This document shows, piece after piece, positions 41,301 to 49,247 of a DNA stretch of 64,000 nucleotides. The notes below the pieces were generated by a model. The model worked only from the letters and a program-made list of their open reading frames with translations, had not been told where the DNA came from and made no database searches. Source of the stretch: Zoogloeaceae bacterium (GTDB lineage Bacteria; Pseudomonadota; Gammaproteobacteria; Burkholderiales; Rhodocyclaceae). The stretch is from assembly GCA_024235635.1 (NCBI GenBank), contig JACKMA010000009.1, positions 62,001-126,000 of the forward strand, written 5' to 3'. Position numbers and translations under genes: made by a program. The first letter of the stretch is position 1; every line of letters begins with the position of its first letter.

Positions 41301-42848
41301 ACGCGCCAGTGACTTCGCCAATTCCTGGGCTTCACACGGCAGGCCGGCACGACCGGACGAATCGAGCAGCGACTTCGCGGATCGGGAGCACAGCCGCTGC
41401 ACGCGATCGACGCCATGGACGGTCACGGCAATCGGCAAGGCATCGACGACACCCGCGAGAAATCGCTGCGAGCGCTGCGCCAGAGCCTCGCATCTGCGCT
41501 CGGCGCTGACATCGGCGATCGCACCGACGACGCGACCAAGGCGACCCGCCGCAGAGCACTCCGCCCGCGCGCGGATGCGCAGCCGCAATTCGGTCGCGGC
41601 TGTCGCCCTCGCGCCCGCTTCGACATCGAACGCGATGTTGGACTCGAGCATTCCGCGCAGGGCGGCCAGCACAAGGCGTCGATCGGCTGCATCGAGTGCG
41701 CGCAGAACGGCCCGAGGCGTCGTTCGGCGACCGTCCCATCCGGCGTCCTCGAGCAGTTTGCGGGCTCGGTGATTGAGATAGAGTTCCTGCCGACCCGGGG
41801 ACCATTCCCAGACGCCTTCGCCAGCCGCGTCGAGGGCCAGTGCAAGACGCCGCTCACGATCGTCGAGGCCTGCACTGATGCGGCCGACGAGTTCCAGCGC
41901 ATGGCGGCGGCTGGCGCCGCTGGCAAACACCAGCCAGGCGATCAGCATGCTCGCACCGATGCCCGCGATGGCCGCCGGTATCGACAGGGCATCGGAGGGC
42001 GAAGCCAGTCGTCCGTGAAGGATCAGACGGAAGTTGCGACCGCCAAGCATCAGCGAACGCTCTCCCCCGGCGACCCGGGCCAGGTCGCCACTGCCATCGA
42101 AAACCGCGACCGCCTCGGGCCGGGTGGTGTCCAGCAGTCGGATCCCGCCGGCGCCATGTTCGCCGGCCAGCATGCCGGCGAAGCTCAGGGCGACGAAGAC
42201 CAGGGGGCCGCTGCCGGCGGCCGACGTGCCGCGGCCTGCGCGTTCGATCGGCATCAGCAGCAAGGCCTCCAGCGTGCTGCGAGGGGCTGTCGCGAACAAG
42301 CGCAGCGGCGCACTGAGTGTCAGTTCGCCGAACTCCGACGCGTGGGCCACCGCATCCTCGATCTGCGGCATCGACCCGAGGCCGGTGTGCGACAGCGAAC
42401 GGTCGGACGGCGTGGCGAAGGTAAGTCGGTCGACCTTCAAGCCGCCGCGGGCTTGCGGTACCAGTACGCCGATCGCCAGCACGCTACCGGGTGGCGACAG
42501 CCCGGCGGCAGCGCGCTCGACGAAGCGCCGCCAGCGAGCACCGTCGGCTTCACCGGATGCAGCCAGGAATGCTGCGGCCGAATGCAGAAACTGTCGATAG
42601 CTTGCGAAGTGGGAAACCAGTTCGGCGGCGATCCGGCTACTGGCCTCGCCTGCCCGTCGGCGCGACTCGCTATCCTCGCGCTCCGCCAGGCGGAACGTGG
42701 CCGCCAGCACCAGCGCCGCGCACAGCACGAATATCGCGAGCGCGGGCAAGTGGGGCCCGGCGCCGGCTGCGGCGACATGGCCGCTCGGCAGGCGCAACGA
42801 CATCGGCGAGACGGAGCGGCCATACGGCCCCGGCAGGAAGAATCGCAT
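38400..42848 (-). CDS. CHASE-domain multi-PAS sensor histidine kinase
   Basis: This 1482-residue inner-membrane kinase has a membrane segment near 34-52 and an extracytoplasmic CHASE-type domain (RQFLHSAAAFLAASGEADGARW). A second membrane segment lies near 290-310, followed by about six PAS/PAC units ending near 1190. The HisKA site FLANMSHELRTPMHAIL is near 1240, and the HATPase has NLLSNAARYTPTGG, DNGVGIPEGEL and GGTGLGLAISRE. No receiver is attached. The REC-HATPase gene starts 10 bases after its stop and is the likely phosphorylation target. The ligand is unknown. Confidence 0.87.
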   Translation of the reverse strand: MRFFLPGPYGRSVSPMSLRLPSGHVAAAGAGPHLPALAIFVLCAALVLAATFRLAEREDSESRRRAGEASSRIAAELVSHFASYRQFLHSAAAFLAASGEADGARWRRFVERAAAGLSPPGSVLAIGVLVPQARGGLKVDRLTFATPSDRSLSHTGLGSMPQIEDAVAHASEFGELTLSAPLRLFATAPRSTLEALLLMPIERAGRGTSAAGSGPLVFVALSFAGMLAGEHGAGGIRLLDTTRPEAVAVFDGSGDLARVAGGERSLMLGGRNFRLILHGRLASPSDALSIPAAIAGIGASMLIAWLVFASGASRRHALELVGRISAGLDDRERRLALALDAAGEGVWEWSPGRQELYLNHRARKLLEDAGWDGRRTTPRAVLRALDAADRRLVLAALRGMLESNIAFDVEAGARATAATELRLRIRARAECSAAGRLGRVVGAIADVSAERRCEALAQRSQRFLAGVVDALPIAVTVHGVDRVQRLCSRSAKSLLDSSGRAGLPCEAQELAKSLARAVDGVLADGLAARLCVQTVDSQGRVRAWQIESLPIEDAEGAPAVVSVIEDVTETTRRIDEAKALRHRFETLLEATPMGMALFDAQGRIALCNPDFRALCGREGEGVMPGIEAGSGRLLPEVSKLMADVSRKHAARGSIESEITGADGASSWRRLSVVRICCDEDDGGWWALVEDIGLARDAEAALRAAEGARDVLLHASPDTLVELGADLRIQWCRPAPGLAGESFEPDRLIGVPVERMLPGEPGARLRDAARGTLSDASQQLLEFSAEEPGGDPQTYVARIVPGCNGGVLLALRTITGRRRAERELAEKEGFLNALVASMPDMVWFKDPQGRYRYINPAFERLAGGDASRLLGRTDEECFPPDMAAWLRQADHAAESSLVPCVHEDTLRFPDGGAWRAEALTVAVRDRAGMVCGVLGMARDISQRRRNEQALRNSEARWQFALEGSGEGVWDWDVARDEVYYSPRWCEMVGYRHGEIGTSLDEWRSRIHPDDVAQVAHAVQDHLEGHSETYRTEHRMRHRDGSYIWVLDRGRVVERGDDGQPLRVIGTHADVTDQRRAAAALRESEARFRRLADSAPVLIRMLAADARVTYLNRTWLEFTGTELLDGLGAGWLEAVHPEDRVRCAAAEHQGIETRRAFGIEFRLRHADGDYRWMMATSDPILGPDGTLLGFIGSATDVSALKDAEEELRRHRDQLSEMVREQTRDLRTAKDAAEAANVAKSSFLANMSHELRTPMHAILSYARLGESRMDRLSQEKLLEYFRRVRQSGERLLDMLNDLLDLAKLESGRMILQLNSHDLQEIVADALDEYAVLLRSHRVDSILDEGRPLRIRCDAMRTGQVVRNLLSNAARYTPTGGCIRVVLDCVERPCRRRGDAAGATHFVRLVVVDNGVGIPEGELESIFEKFVQSSETKSGAGGTGLGLAISREIVEAQGGMISASNEVDGGARFEVLMPLEQAGLEIEQGS

Positions 42849-42942
42849 TCACGCGTTATCGGCCTGCCCGCGCCCAAGTTGAGGCTGCGACAGCGGTCTT
42901 CGGCCGTCGCCGTGACCGCAGCCGGTCAACGCGCGAAATACA

Positions 42943-43167
42943 TCACGCGCAGCTCACGGAATCCTTGACGCCGAGCTTGCGCAGGAAGATTTCGAGCGGA
43001 CAGAAGCGCGTGAAACCGCTCTGGAACAGATTGGCTCCGACGAACGCGGTAAACCATAGGAAATTGGCATTCACGAACAGTGGCGAACCCTCTACGCCGA
43101 GCGCCAGAGAGATCAGCACGAAGGCGCCCGCGAAGATGCGGACGAACTGATTGACGGTGAGATTCAC
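42943..43167 (-). CDS. DUF2892 (YgaP-like) inner-membrane protein
   Basis: This 74-residue protein starts with a GTG at 43167 that overlaps the RND pump stop (GTGA). Two membrane segments (IFAGAFVLISLALGV, and LWFTAFVGANLFQSGFT) are followed by CPLEIFLRKLGVK, the YgaP/DUF2892 pattern. The family often accompanies rhodanese or efflux genes. Its role is unknown; translational coupling with the pump suggests related expression. Confidence 0.82.
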   Translation of the reverse strand: MNLTVNQFVRIFAGAFVLISLALGVEGSPLFVNANFLWFTAFVGANLFQSGFTRFCPLEIFLRKLGVKDSVSCA

Positions 43168-46100
43168 GAGCTTGCTCCTTCTGGGTCGGTCTTCGCCTCG
43201 CGCTTGTGGCGCGCGGCAAAGTAGAGAATCGGGATCACCACCAGCGTCAGCACGGTGGAGACGAAAATGCCGAAGATCAGGCTGATGGCCAGCCCGTTGA
43301 AGATCGGATCGTCGAGAATGAACAGGGCGCCGATCATCGCTGCCAGCGCGGTCAGGCCGATCGGCTTCGCACGGACGCTGGCGGCACGGATCACCGCCTC
43401 GGCGAACTCGATCCCCTGGCTGCGCTGGTGGTTGATGAAATCGACCAGCAGGATCGAATTGCGCACGATGATGCCGGCGAGTGCGATCATGCCGATCATC
43501 GAGGTCGCTGTGAAATGGGCGCCTAGCAGGGCATGGCCCGGCATCACGCCAATCACCGTCAACGGAATCGGCGCCATGATGATCAGCGGCACCAGGTAGC
43601 TCTTGAACTGCGCCACCACCAGCAGGTAGATCAATACCAGACCGACCGCATAGGCGATGCCCATGTCGCGGAAAGTCTCGTAGGTGACCTGCCATTCGCC
43701 GTCCCACTTGATGCTGTAGCCGGCATAGGGATCGGCCGGCTGCGAAATGAAATATTCGTCGATCGCGCCGGCCAGCCGCGGCCCGTCGAGGACCAGGTCG
43801 GCGATCGCGCTGCGCATGTCGAACATGCCGTACAGCGGTGAATCGAGTGCGCCACCCATATCACCGGTGACATAGACGACCGGCAGCAGATCCTTGTGGT
43901 AGATCACCTGCTCGCGCTGGCTGGGTCGCTCTTGCACGACTTCCGAGATCGGTACGAGATGCCCGTCGCGGGCGCGTACGCGCATCGCCAGCAGTTCCTC
44001 CAGTCGCGCCTGGCGGCTGGCCGGCAACTGCACGCGCACCGGGATCTCGTACTTGTTGTCGCTGCCGTGCACCGGCGTCACCGACTCGCCGGCGAGGCCC
44101 ATGCGCAATACCTCGACGACATCCGCCTGGGCGACACCGATCAGCGCAGCGCGTGCCTGATCGACCCGCAGGACGAGCTTCGGCGCGACTTCGTCGATCG
44201 AATCATCGATCGCAATGATGTCAGGCGTATTCTCGAAGACGCTGCGGATCTTCTGCGCCACCGCGATCTGTCCCTCGTAGTCGGGGCCATAGATCTCGGC
44301 GACGATCGGTGCCATCACCGGCGGTCCGGGCGGCACCTCGACGACGCGGGCATTGCCGCCGAAGCCACGGGCGATCTCGGCAACACGGTCGCGCACGGCA
44401 ATCGCGATCTCGTGACTCGAGCGATCACGGTGATGCTTGTCGACCAGGTTCACCTGGATGTCGCCAAGTTCCGGCGCAGCCCGCAAATAATACTGGCGTA
44501 CCAGGCCATTGAAGTTGATCGGGCTCGCGGTGCCGGCATAGGTCTGGTAGTCCGTGACTTCCGGCACCCGGGCGAGATGCGCGCCGATCTCCTGCAGCAC
44601 GCGCTGGGTCTGCTCGACCGGCGTACCGACCGGCATGTCGACCACGACCTGGAATTCGCTCTTGTTGTCGAGCGGCAGCATCTTCAGGGCGACCAGCTTG
44701 ACCACCGCCAACGACACCGACGCCGCGATCAGTCCGAGAATCACGAGCCACAGCAGGCCCCGGTTGCGCCCACCGCGGCGGGCATCGAGCAGCGGACCCA
44801 TGATGCGCCGGAACACGCGGTCGAGGGTGGCCGTCATGCGGTCCTCGCCATGCGCATGCACCGGCGTCTTCTTCAGCATCAGCTGCGCCAGCCACGGCGT
44901 CACGACGAAGGCGACCGCCAGCGAAATGAACATGCCCATCGACGAATTGATCGGGATCGGGCTCATATAGGGCCCCATCAGGCCGCTGACGAAGGCCATC
45001 GGAAGCAGGGCCGCGATCACCGTGAAGGTGGCCAGGATGGTCGGTCCGCCGACCTCGTCGACCGCGCCGGGAATCAATTGCCAAAGTGGCTTGTCCGGCT
45101 CGAGCACATGGTGACGGTGAATGTTCTCGACCACGACGATGGCGTCGTCCACGAGAATGCCGATCGAGAAGATCAGCGCGAACAGGCTGACCCGGTTCAG
45201 CGTGAAACCCCAGGCCCACGACGCGAACAGCGTCGCCGCCAGGGTCAGCGCCACCGCCACGCCGACGATCAGCGCTTCGCGCCATCCCAGCGTCAGCAGC
45301 ACCAGGGCGACTACCGCGGAGGTGGCGAACACCAGCTTGCCGATCAGCTTATCGGCCTTGTCCGAGGCGGTCTGCCCGTAGTTGCGGGTGACCGTCATCT
45401 CGATGCCGTCCGGAATCACCGTGTTGCGCAGCGATTCGGCGCGGGCGATCACCGCATCGGCGACGTCGGAGGCATTGGCGCCCGGTTTCTTCGAGACCGA
45501 CAAGGTCACCGCCGGGAACAGACCCGACCCGTCGACGCCGCGCTGTTCGGCAGCGCTGCCGGTGCCGAACCAGACGTACTGCCGGTTCTCACCCGGCCCG
45601 TCGCTGACCTCCGCGACGTCCCGCATGAACACCGGCTTGCCCTGGTTGGTGCCGACCACCAGCGTGCGCACGTCGTCGGCCGATTCCAGATAGGTGCCGG
45701 TCTGCACCAGCACTTCGCGGTTGTCGGCGGTCAGGCTGCCGGCCGGCAGCGACGCATTGGAGATCTGCAGAGCCGCCTTGAGATCCTGCGCGGTGACGCC
45801 GTAGGCGTTCATCCGTTCGGTCATCATCTCGACCTTGACGACGTGACCGGGCCCACCGATGGTGGTGACGTCCCGGGTGCCGTCGATGCGCTTGATCTCG
45901 ACCTCGATCGCCCGCGACACCTGCTGCAGCTCGAAGCCGGATCGGGTTGCGTCCTCGGTCCAGAATGTCAGTGCGACGATCGGAACGTCGTCGATTCCCT
46001 TGGGCTTGACCACCGGCTGCATCACGCCGAGCTGCGGCGACAGCCAGTCGCTGTGGGAATCGATGGTGTCGTACAGGCGCACCAGCGCGTCGTTGTTCTT

Positions 46101-46427
46101 GACGCCGACTTCGAACTGCACGGTGATCACCGACATGCCGGGTCGCGATACCGAATAGACGTGCTCGACGCCCGCGATCCGGGACAGCACCTGTTCGCCC
46201 GGGCGCGATACCAGCGCCTCGACGTCGCGTGCCGACGCGCCGGGAAAGGGCACCAGCACGTTGGCCATCGTCACGTCGATCTGGGGCTCTTCCTCCTTCG
46301 GCGTGATCAGGGTCGCGAAGACGCCCATCAGCATCAGCACCAGCGCCAGCAGCGGTGTCAGGGCATTGCGCTGGAAGGCCTCGCTGATGCGTCCGGAGAC
46401 GCCCATCCGGTCGGAGGCTGTGTTCAT
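43164..46427 (-). CDS. RND efflux transporter, inner-membrane pump subunit
   Basis: This 1087-residue proton-driven transporter has twelve membrane segments and two large periplasmic domains. Conserved RND features include LITPKEEEPQIDVTMANVLVPFPGAS near the N-terminus, SIGILVDDAIVVVENIHRH in segment 4, and GMIALAGIIVRNSILLVDF in segment 11. The PKEEEPQI loop is typical of a subgroup of RND pumps distinct from AcrB. The substrate cannot be assigned. ATG 46427 lies 10 bases after the adaptor stop. It overlaps the DUF2892 gene. Confidence 0.92.
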   Translation of the reverse strand: MNTASDRMGVSGRISEAFQRNALTPLLALVLMLMGVFATLITPKEEEPQIDVTMANVLVPFPGASARDVEALVSRPGEQVLSRIAGVEHVYSVSRPGMSVITVQFEVGVKNNDALVRLYDTIDSHSDWLSPQLGVMQPVVKPKGIDDVPIVALTFWTEDATRSGFELQQVSRAIEVEIKRIDGTRDVTTIGGPGHVVKVEMMTERMNAYGVTAQDLKAALQISNASLPAGSLTADNREVLVQTGTYLESADDVRTLVVGTNQGKPVFMRDVAEVSDGPGENRQYVWFGTGSAAEQRGVDGSGLFPAVTLSVSKKPGANASDVADAVIARAESLRNTVIPDGIEMTVTRNYGQTASDKADKLIGKLVFATSAVVALVLLTLGWREALIVGVAVALTLAATLFASWAWGFTLNRVSLFALIFSIGILVDDAIVVVENIHRHHVLEPDKPLWQLIPGAVDEVGGPTILATFTVIAALLPMAFVSGLMGPYMSPIPINSSMGMFISLAVAFVVTPWLAQLMLKKTPVHAHGEDRMTATLDRVFRRIMGPLLDARRGGRNRGLLWLVILGLIAASVSLAVVKLVALKMLPLDNKSEFQVVVDMPVGTPVEQTQRVLQEIGAHLARVPEVTDYQTYAGTASPINFNGLVRQYYLRAAPELGDIQVNLVDKHHRDRSSHEIAIAVRDRVAEIARGFGGNARVVEVPPGPPVMAPIVAEIYGPDYEGQIAVAQKIRSVFENTPDIIAIDDSIDEVAPKLVLRVDQARAALIGVAQADVVEVLRMGLAGESVTPVHGSDNKYEIPVRVQLPASRQARLEELLAMRVRARDGHLVPISEVVQERPSQREQVIYHKDLLPVVYVTGDMGGALDSPLYGMFDMRSAIADLVLDGPRLAGAIDEYFISQPADPYAGYSIKWDGEWQVTYETFRDMGIAYAVGLVLIYLLVVAQFKSYLVPLIIMAPIPLTVIGVMPGHALLGAHFTATSMIGMIALAGIIVRNSILLVDFINHQRSQGIEFAEAVIRAASVRAKPIGLTALAAMIGALFILDDPIFNGLAISLIFGIFVSTVLTLVVIPILYFAARHKREAKTDPEGASS

Positions 46428-46437
46428 CGACCGGCCT

Positions 46438-47469
46438 CTAGCGGACAACGCCGCGCTTGAGCGCGATGCCGGCCTTGACTGCGTCGGTGGCGACCGACTC
46501 GGCGGGCGCGAGCCCGGCCAGCACCTCGATGCGACCGTCCGACAGTGCTTCGCCGAGCCGCACCTGACGCAGCACGAAGCCGCCATCGGCCTGCTGCACA
46601 TAGACGCCGGTAATCTCGCCGCGACGCACGATGGCCGCCGGCGGCACGCCGATCCGGCTCTGCTCGCCGGTGGCGAAATGGACCCGGGCGAAGGTCCCCG
46701 GAAGCACGCCGGCGTATTCGGGCGGCAGCGCCACCCTGGCCTGGACCGTGTGGGTCCGTGGATCGGCGGTCGGAATCAGTTCGACGTGACCGGCCTCGAC
46801 CCAGCGGCCGCTGTCCGGGAATTCGACGCGGGCACTCAGCGGACCACGCCGCAGCGCTTCCAGGCGCGACTGCGGCAGGTCGGCGACGACGCGCATCTCG
46901 GTCGGGTCGTAGATGGTCAGCAGCGCGCGCCCGGGCTGGGCCATTTCACCCGGCTGCGCGTCGCGGCGGGCGACGATGCCGTCCATCGGTGCCGCGAGGC
47001 TGGCGAAGCCGCGCGCCACGGTAGCCTGTCCACGACCGGCCTCGGCCGCGCGCAGCGCCGCCTCGGCGGCCCGCAATCCCGCCTCGGCCTGGTCCAGCGC
47101 AGCCTGGCTGACGAACTTCTGCTCGAACAGCCCCTGGGTGCGCTCGAACTGGGCGCGGGCGTTGATCGCGCTCGCCCGGGCCTGCTCCACCTGGGCCTCG
47201 GCACCGGCCACCGCCTGGGTGGCTGCCGCCGCATCGATGCGGATGACCAGATCGCCGCGCTTGACGCGATCGCCGGCGTCGACCGTCATCTCCAGGATAC
47301 GACCCTGGGTCTGGGCCGCCAGCGTCGCGCTATGCACGGCTTCGACCACGCCCTCGGCCGGATAGGATGCCAGCACCGGGCTGGCATCGACCCGTACCGC
47401 CGATGGCGACTGTGCACTCGCCGCGCAGGGCAGCGCGGCCATCAACAGGGTAGCGAGATATCTTTTCAT
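46438..47469 (-). CDS. RND efflux periplasmic adaptor subunit
   Basis: This 343-residue membrane-fusion protein has a signal peptide (MKRYLATLLMAALPCAASAQS). The lipoyl halves flank a helical hairpin (AALAAQTQGRILEMTVDAGDR, then the Ala/Glu-rich VEQARASAINARAQFERTQ and ASLAAPMDGIVARRDAQPGE). A beta-barrel domain follows. It bridges the pump to an outer-membrane channel; no TolC-like gene is in the window. The ATG at 47469 sits 8 bases after a strong -10 element, so the mRNA is probably leaderless. Confidence 0.92.
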   Translation of the reverse strand: MKRYLATLLMAALPCAASAQSPSAVRVDASPVLASYPAEGVVEAVHSATLAAQTQGRILEMTVDAGDRVKRGDLVIRIDAAAATQAVAGAEAQVEQARASAINARAQFERTQGLFEQKFVSQAALDQAEAGLRAAEAALRAAEAGRGQATVARGFASLAAPMDGIVARRDAQPGEMAQPGRALLTIYDPTEMRVVADLPQSRLEALRRGPLSARVEFPDSGRWVEAGHVELIPTADPRTHTVQARVALPPEYAGVLPGTFARVHFATGEQSRIGVPPAAIVRRGEITGVYVQQADGGFVLRQVRLGEALSDGRIEVLAGLAPAESVATDAVKAGIALKRGVVR

Positions 47470-47504
47470 GTATATCAGTATATTCTGATGAACGATCCGG
47501 TCAA
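47470..47504 (-). promoter_or_regulatory. Promoter of the RND operon with overlapping palindrome
   Basis: On the minus strand, TTGACC (47504-47499) and TATACT (47482-47477) are separated by 16 bases, a strong sigma70 promoter. A perfect inverted repeat ATCAG-N6-CTGAT (47474-47489) covers the -10, an ideal place for repressor binding. The predicted start site falls at or next to the A of the ATG at 47469, and no Shine-Dalgarno is present. Confidence 0.75.
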
Positions 47505-47541
47505 TAGCGCGGCTGCCGATCGGTGACCTGGGTCACCGTGC

Positions 47542-48000
47542 TCAGGCGCGCAGGGCCAGCGCTTCGACGACGTTGCCGCAACCGATATAGTAGAGGGAGG
47601 CAAAGCAGGCCGCCCGTGCCAGGGCGATGCCGCGCCCGTTCGGCGCGTCGGCACGAGATTCATCAAAATCCAGCCACGACGGCCAATCGAAACCCGATCC
47701 CTGGTCGTGAATGCGGAAGCGCACGACATCGGCCAGACGATCGACCGAGATGCAGACGTCGCGCGCGCGGGCGGACGGCGCCTCGAGCCTGAGTTGGCGT
47801 TCCCGTTCGAATTGCCCGCGCGCGAGCCACGCCCGCTTGCGCGCGAATCCGATTTCGAGGTTGCCGTGCTCGATGCCGTTGCTGATCAGTTCCGCCAGAC
47901 CGGCGGCAACCAGCGACGGGCGATCGCAGCCCTGGGCCAGTCGCCGCGCCAGTGGCAGCACCTCGCACGGACTGCGCACCCGATGCACTTCGTCAGCCAT
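47542..48000 (-). CDS. Stand-alone ATP-binding protein (RsbW-like HATPase_c_2)
   Basis: This 152-residue protein is a single HATPase domain. The N-box GLAELISNGIEHGNLEIGF, charged insert, DVCISVDRL, then HDQGSGFDWPSW and APNGRGIALARAA closely parallel the C-terminal half of the REC-HATPase protein at 37499-38389, including the insert. It probably is an anti-sigma-type serine kinase. ATG 48000 (MADEVHRV) overlaps the end of cbiX by 8 bases. No STAS or sigma factor gene is adjacent, so its partner is unknown. Confidence 0.78.
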   Translation of the reverse strand: MADEVHRVRSPCEVLPLARRLAQGCDRPSLVAAGLAELISNGIEHGNLEIGFARKRAWLARGQFERERQLRLEAPSARARDVCISVDRLADVVRFRIHDQGSGFDWPSWLDFDESRADAPNGRGIALARAACFASLYYIGCGNVVEALALRA

Positions 48001-48373
48001 CGCCGGCCGCCAGCGTCGCCAGCGCAAAGTCGGCCATGGCCGCCAGCACGCCTTCGTCCTCGCCGACCGCGGTGGCGAGCATCACCCGACACGCGGGGTG
48101 GCGCTGCGCCGCTGCGGCCACCAATTGCGGCACGTCGCGCTTCAGATGCCCGCCCTGGGCGAGAAATACCGGCACGACCAGGATCCGATCGATGCCGTCG
48201 GCGACCAGCGCATCGACCGCCTGGTCGAGATCGGGCGTCATGAATTCCAGAAAGGCCGGTCGTGCGCGCACTGCCGGCGCGCGCGCTTCCAGCCTTGCGG
48301 CCAGCCGCCTGACCGGTCCGGCCCATTCCGGGTCGCGCGCACCATGGGCAAACAGTACGATAGCCTCTGTCAT
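47993..48373 (-). CDS. cbiX: Sirohydrochlorin chelatase-like protein (short CbiX)
   Basis: This 126-residue single-domain protein starts TEAIVLFAHGARDPEW, with the metal-binding active-site His at position 10. It also has LVVPVFLAQGGHLKRDVPQLV, with the second His typical of small CbiX. The family inserts Co2+ or Fe2+ into sirohydrochlorin for cobalamin or siroheme. No other tetrapyrrole gene is nearby. ATG 48373 is divergent from the M23 peptidase gene 30 bases away. Confidence 0.85.
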   Translation of the reverse strand: MTEAIVLFAHGARDPEWAGPVRRLAARLEARAPAVRARPAFLEFMTPDLDQAVDALVADGIDRILVVPVFLAQGGHLKRDVPQLVAAAAQRHPACRVMLATAVGEDEGVLAAMADFALATLAAGDG

Positions 48374-48403
48374 CGATATCGGGTGTCCGTCGAGCCACAG
48401 CAC

Positions 48404-49225
48404 ATGAAATTCTACGCTGCCCTGATTCTGGTCTGCCTCGTCGGTCTGGCGCAAGCGGTCGATCGGCAAGCGCCGGTCTCGCGCCCGGGCGGCGTCGCGC
48501 GCCTCGACCTCGGCCCGGCCGACGCGCCCGCGCCGTCGGTTCGATTTCAGGGACGCCGCGTGCTGGTGATCGCGACCGGCTCGCGCTGGCAGGCACTGGT
48601 CGGCATCCCGCTGGAAGCCGAGCCGGGCTGGCTCAGCGCCGAGGTCACCGATGCTCGCGGGCACCAGCGCGAACAGCCGCTGGAGATCGTGGGTCACGAC
48701 TACCCGACGCAGCACCTGCGCGTGAAGAACCGGCGACACGTCGACCCCGACCCGGCCGATCTGGCGCGCTGGTCGCGCGAGAGCGACGAGCAGAACACCG
48801 CCAAGCGCGCATGGCGCGAGCCGGCGCCGCAGAGCGCGGCCCTGCAGCTACCGGTCGCTGGTCGCCGCTCGAGTGCCTTCGGCCTGCGCCGCACCTTCAA
48901 CGGCAAGCCGCGGCGTCCGCACAGTGGTCTCGATCTCGCGGTGCCGACCGGTACCCCGGTGGCCGCGCCCGCCGCCGGCCGGGTATCGCTCACCGGCGAC
49001 TATTTCTTCAATGGCCGCACGGTGTTCGTCGATCACGGCCATGGCCTGATCAGCATGCTGTGCCATCTCTCGCGCGTCGACGTCAGCGTCGGCGACGAGG
49101 TCGCCGCCGGCGACATCGTCGGCCGGGCCGGTGCGACCGGCCGGGCGACCGGCCCGCACGTCCATTGGAGCGTGTTCCTGAACGGGACCGCGATCGATCC
49201 CGACGCGCTGCTCGGTCCTTCCTGA
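48404..49225 (+). CDS. M23-family metallopeptidase (LytM/peptidoglycan endopeptidase type)
   Basis: This 273-residue secreted protein has a signal peptide (MKFYAALILVCLVGLAQA). A beta-rich N-terminal domain is followed by a C-terminal M23 domain with zinc ligands in RRPHSGLDLAVPTGTPV and GPHVHWSVFLNG. It probably cleaves peptidoglycan cross-links in the periplasm, or acts as an amidase activator if inactive. Both His motifs are intact, so activity is likely. ATG 48404 begins the signal peptide. Confidence 0.88.
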   Translation: MKFYAALILVCLVGLAQAVDRQAPVSRPGGVARLDLGPADAPAPSVRFQGRRVLVIATGSRWQALVGIPLEAEPGWLSAEVTDARGHQREQPLEIVGHDYPTQHLRVKNRRHVDPDPADLARWSRESDEQNTAKRAWREPAPQSAALQLPVAGRRSSAFGLRRTFNGKPRRPHSGLDLAVPTGTPVAAPAAGRVSLTGDYFFNGRTVFVDHGHGLISMLCHLSRVDVSVGDEVAAGDIVGRAGATGRATGPHVHWSVFLNGTAIDPDALLGPS

Positions 49226-49247
49226 AGCGTTGCCGCCATGGCCACCA

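Noticed and set aside
43896..46460. 854-codon open frame on the plus strand
   Set aside because: Antisense to the RND pump; His/Arg/Asp-rich shadow translation.
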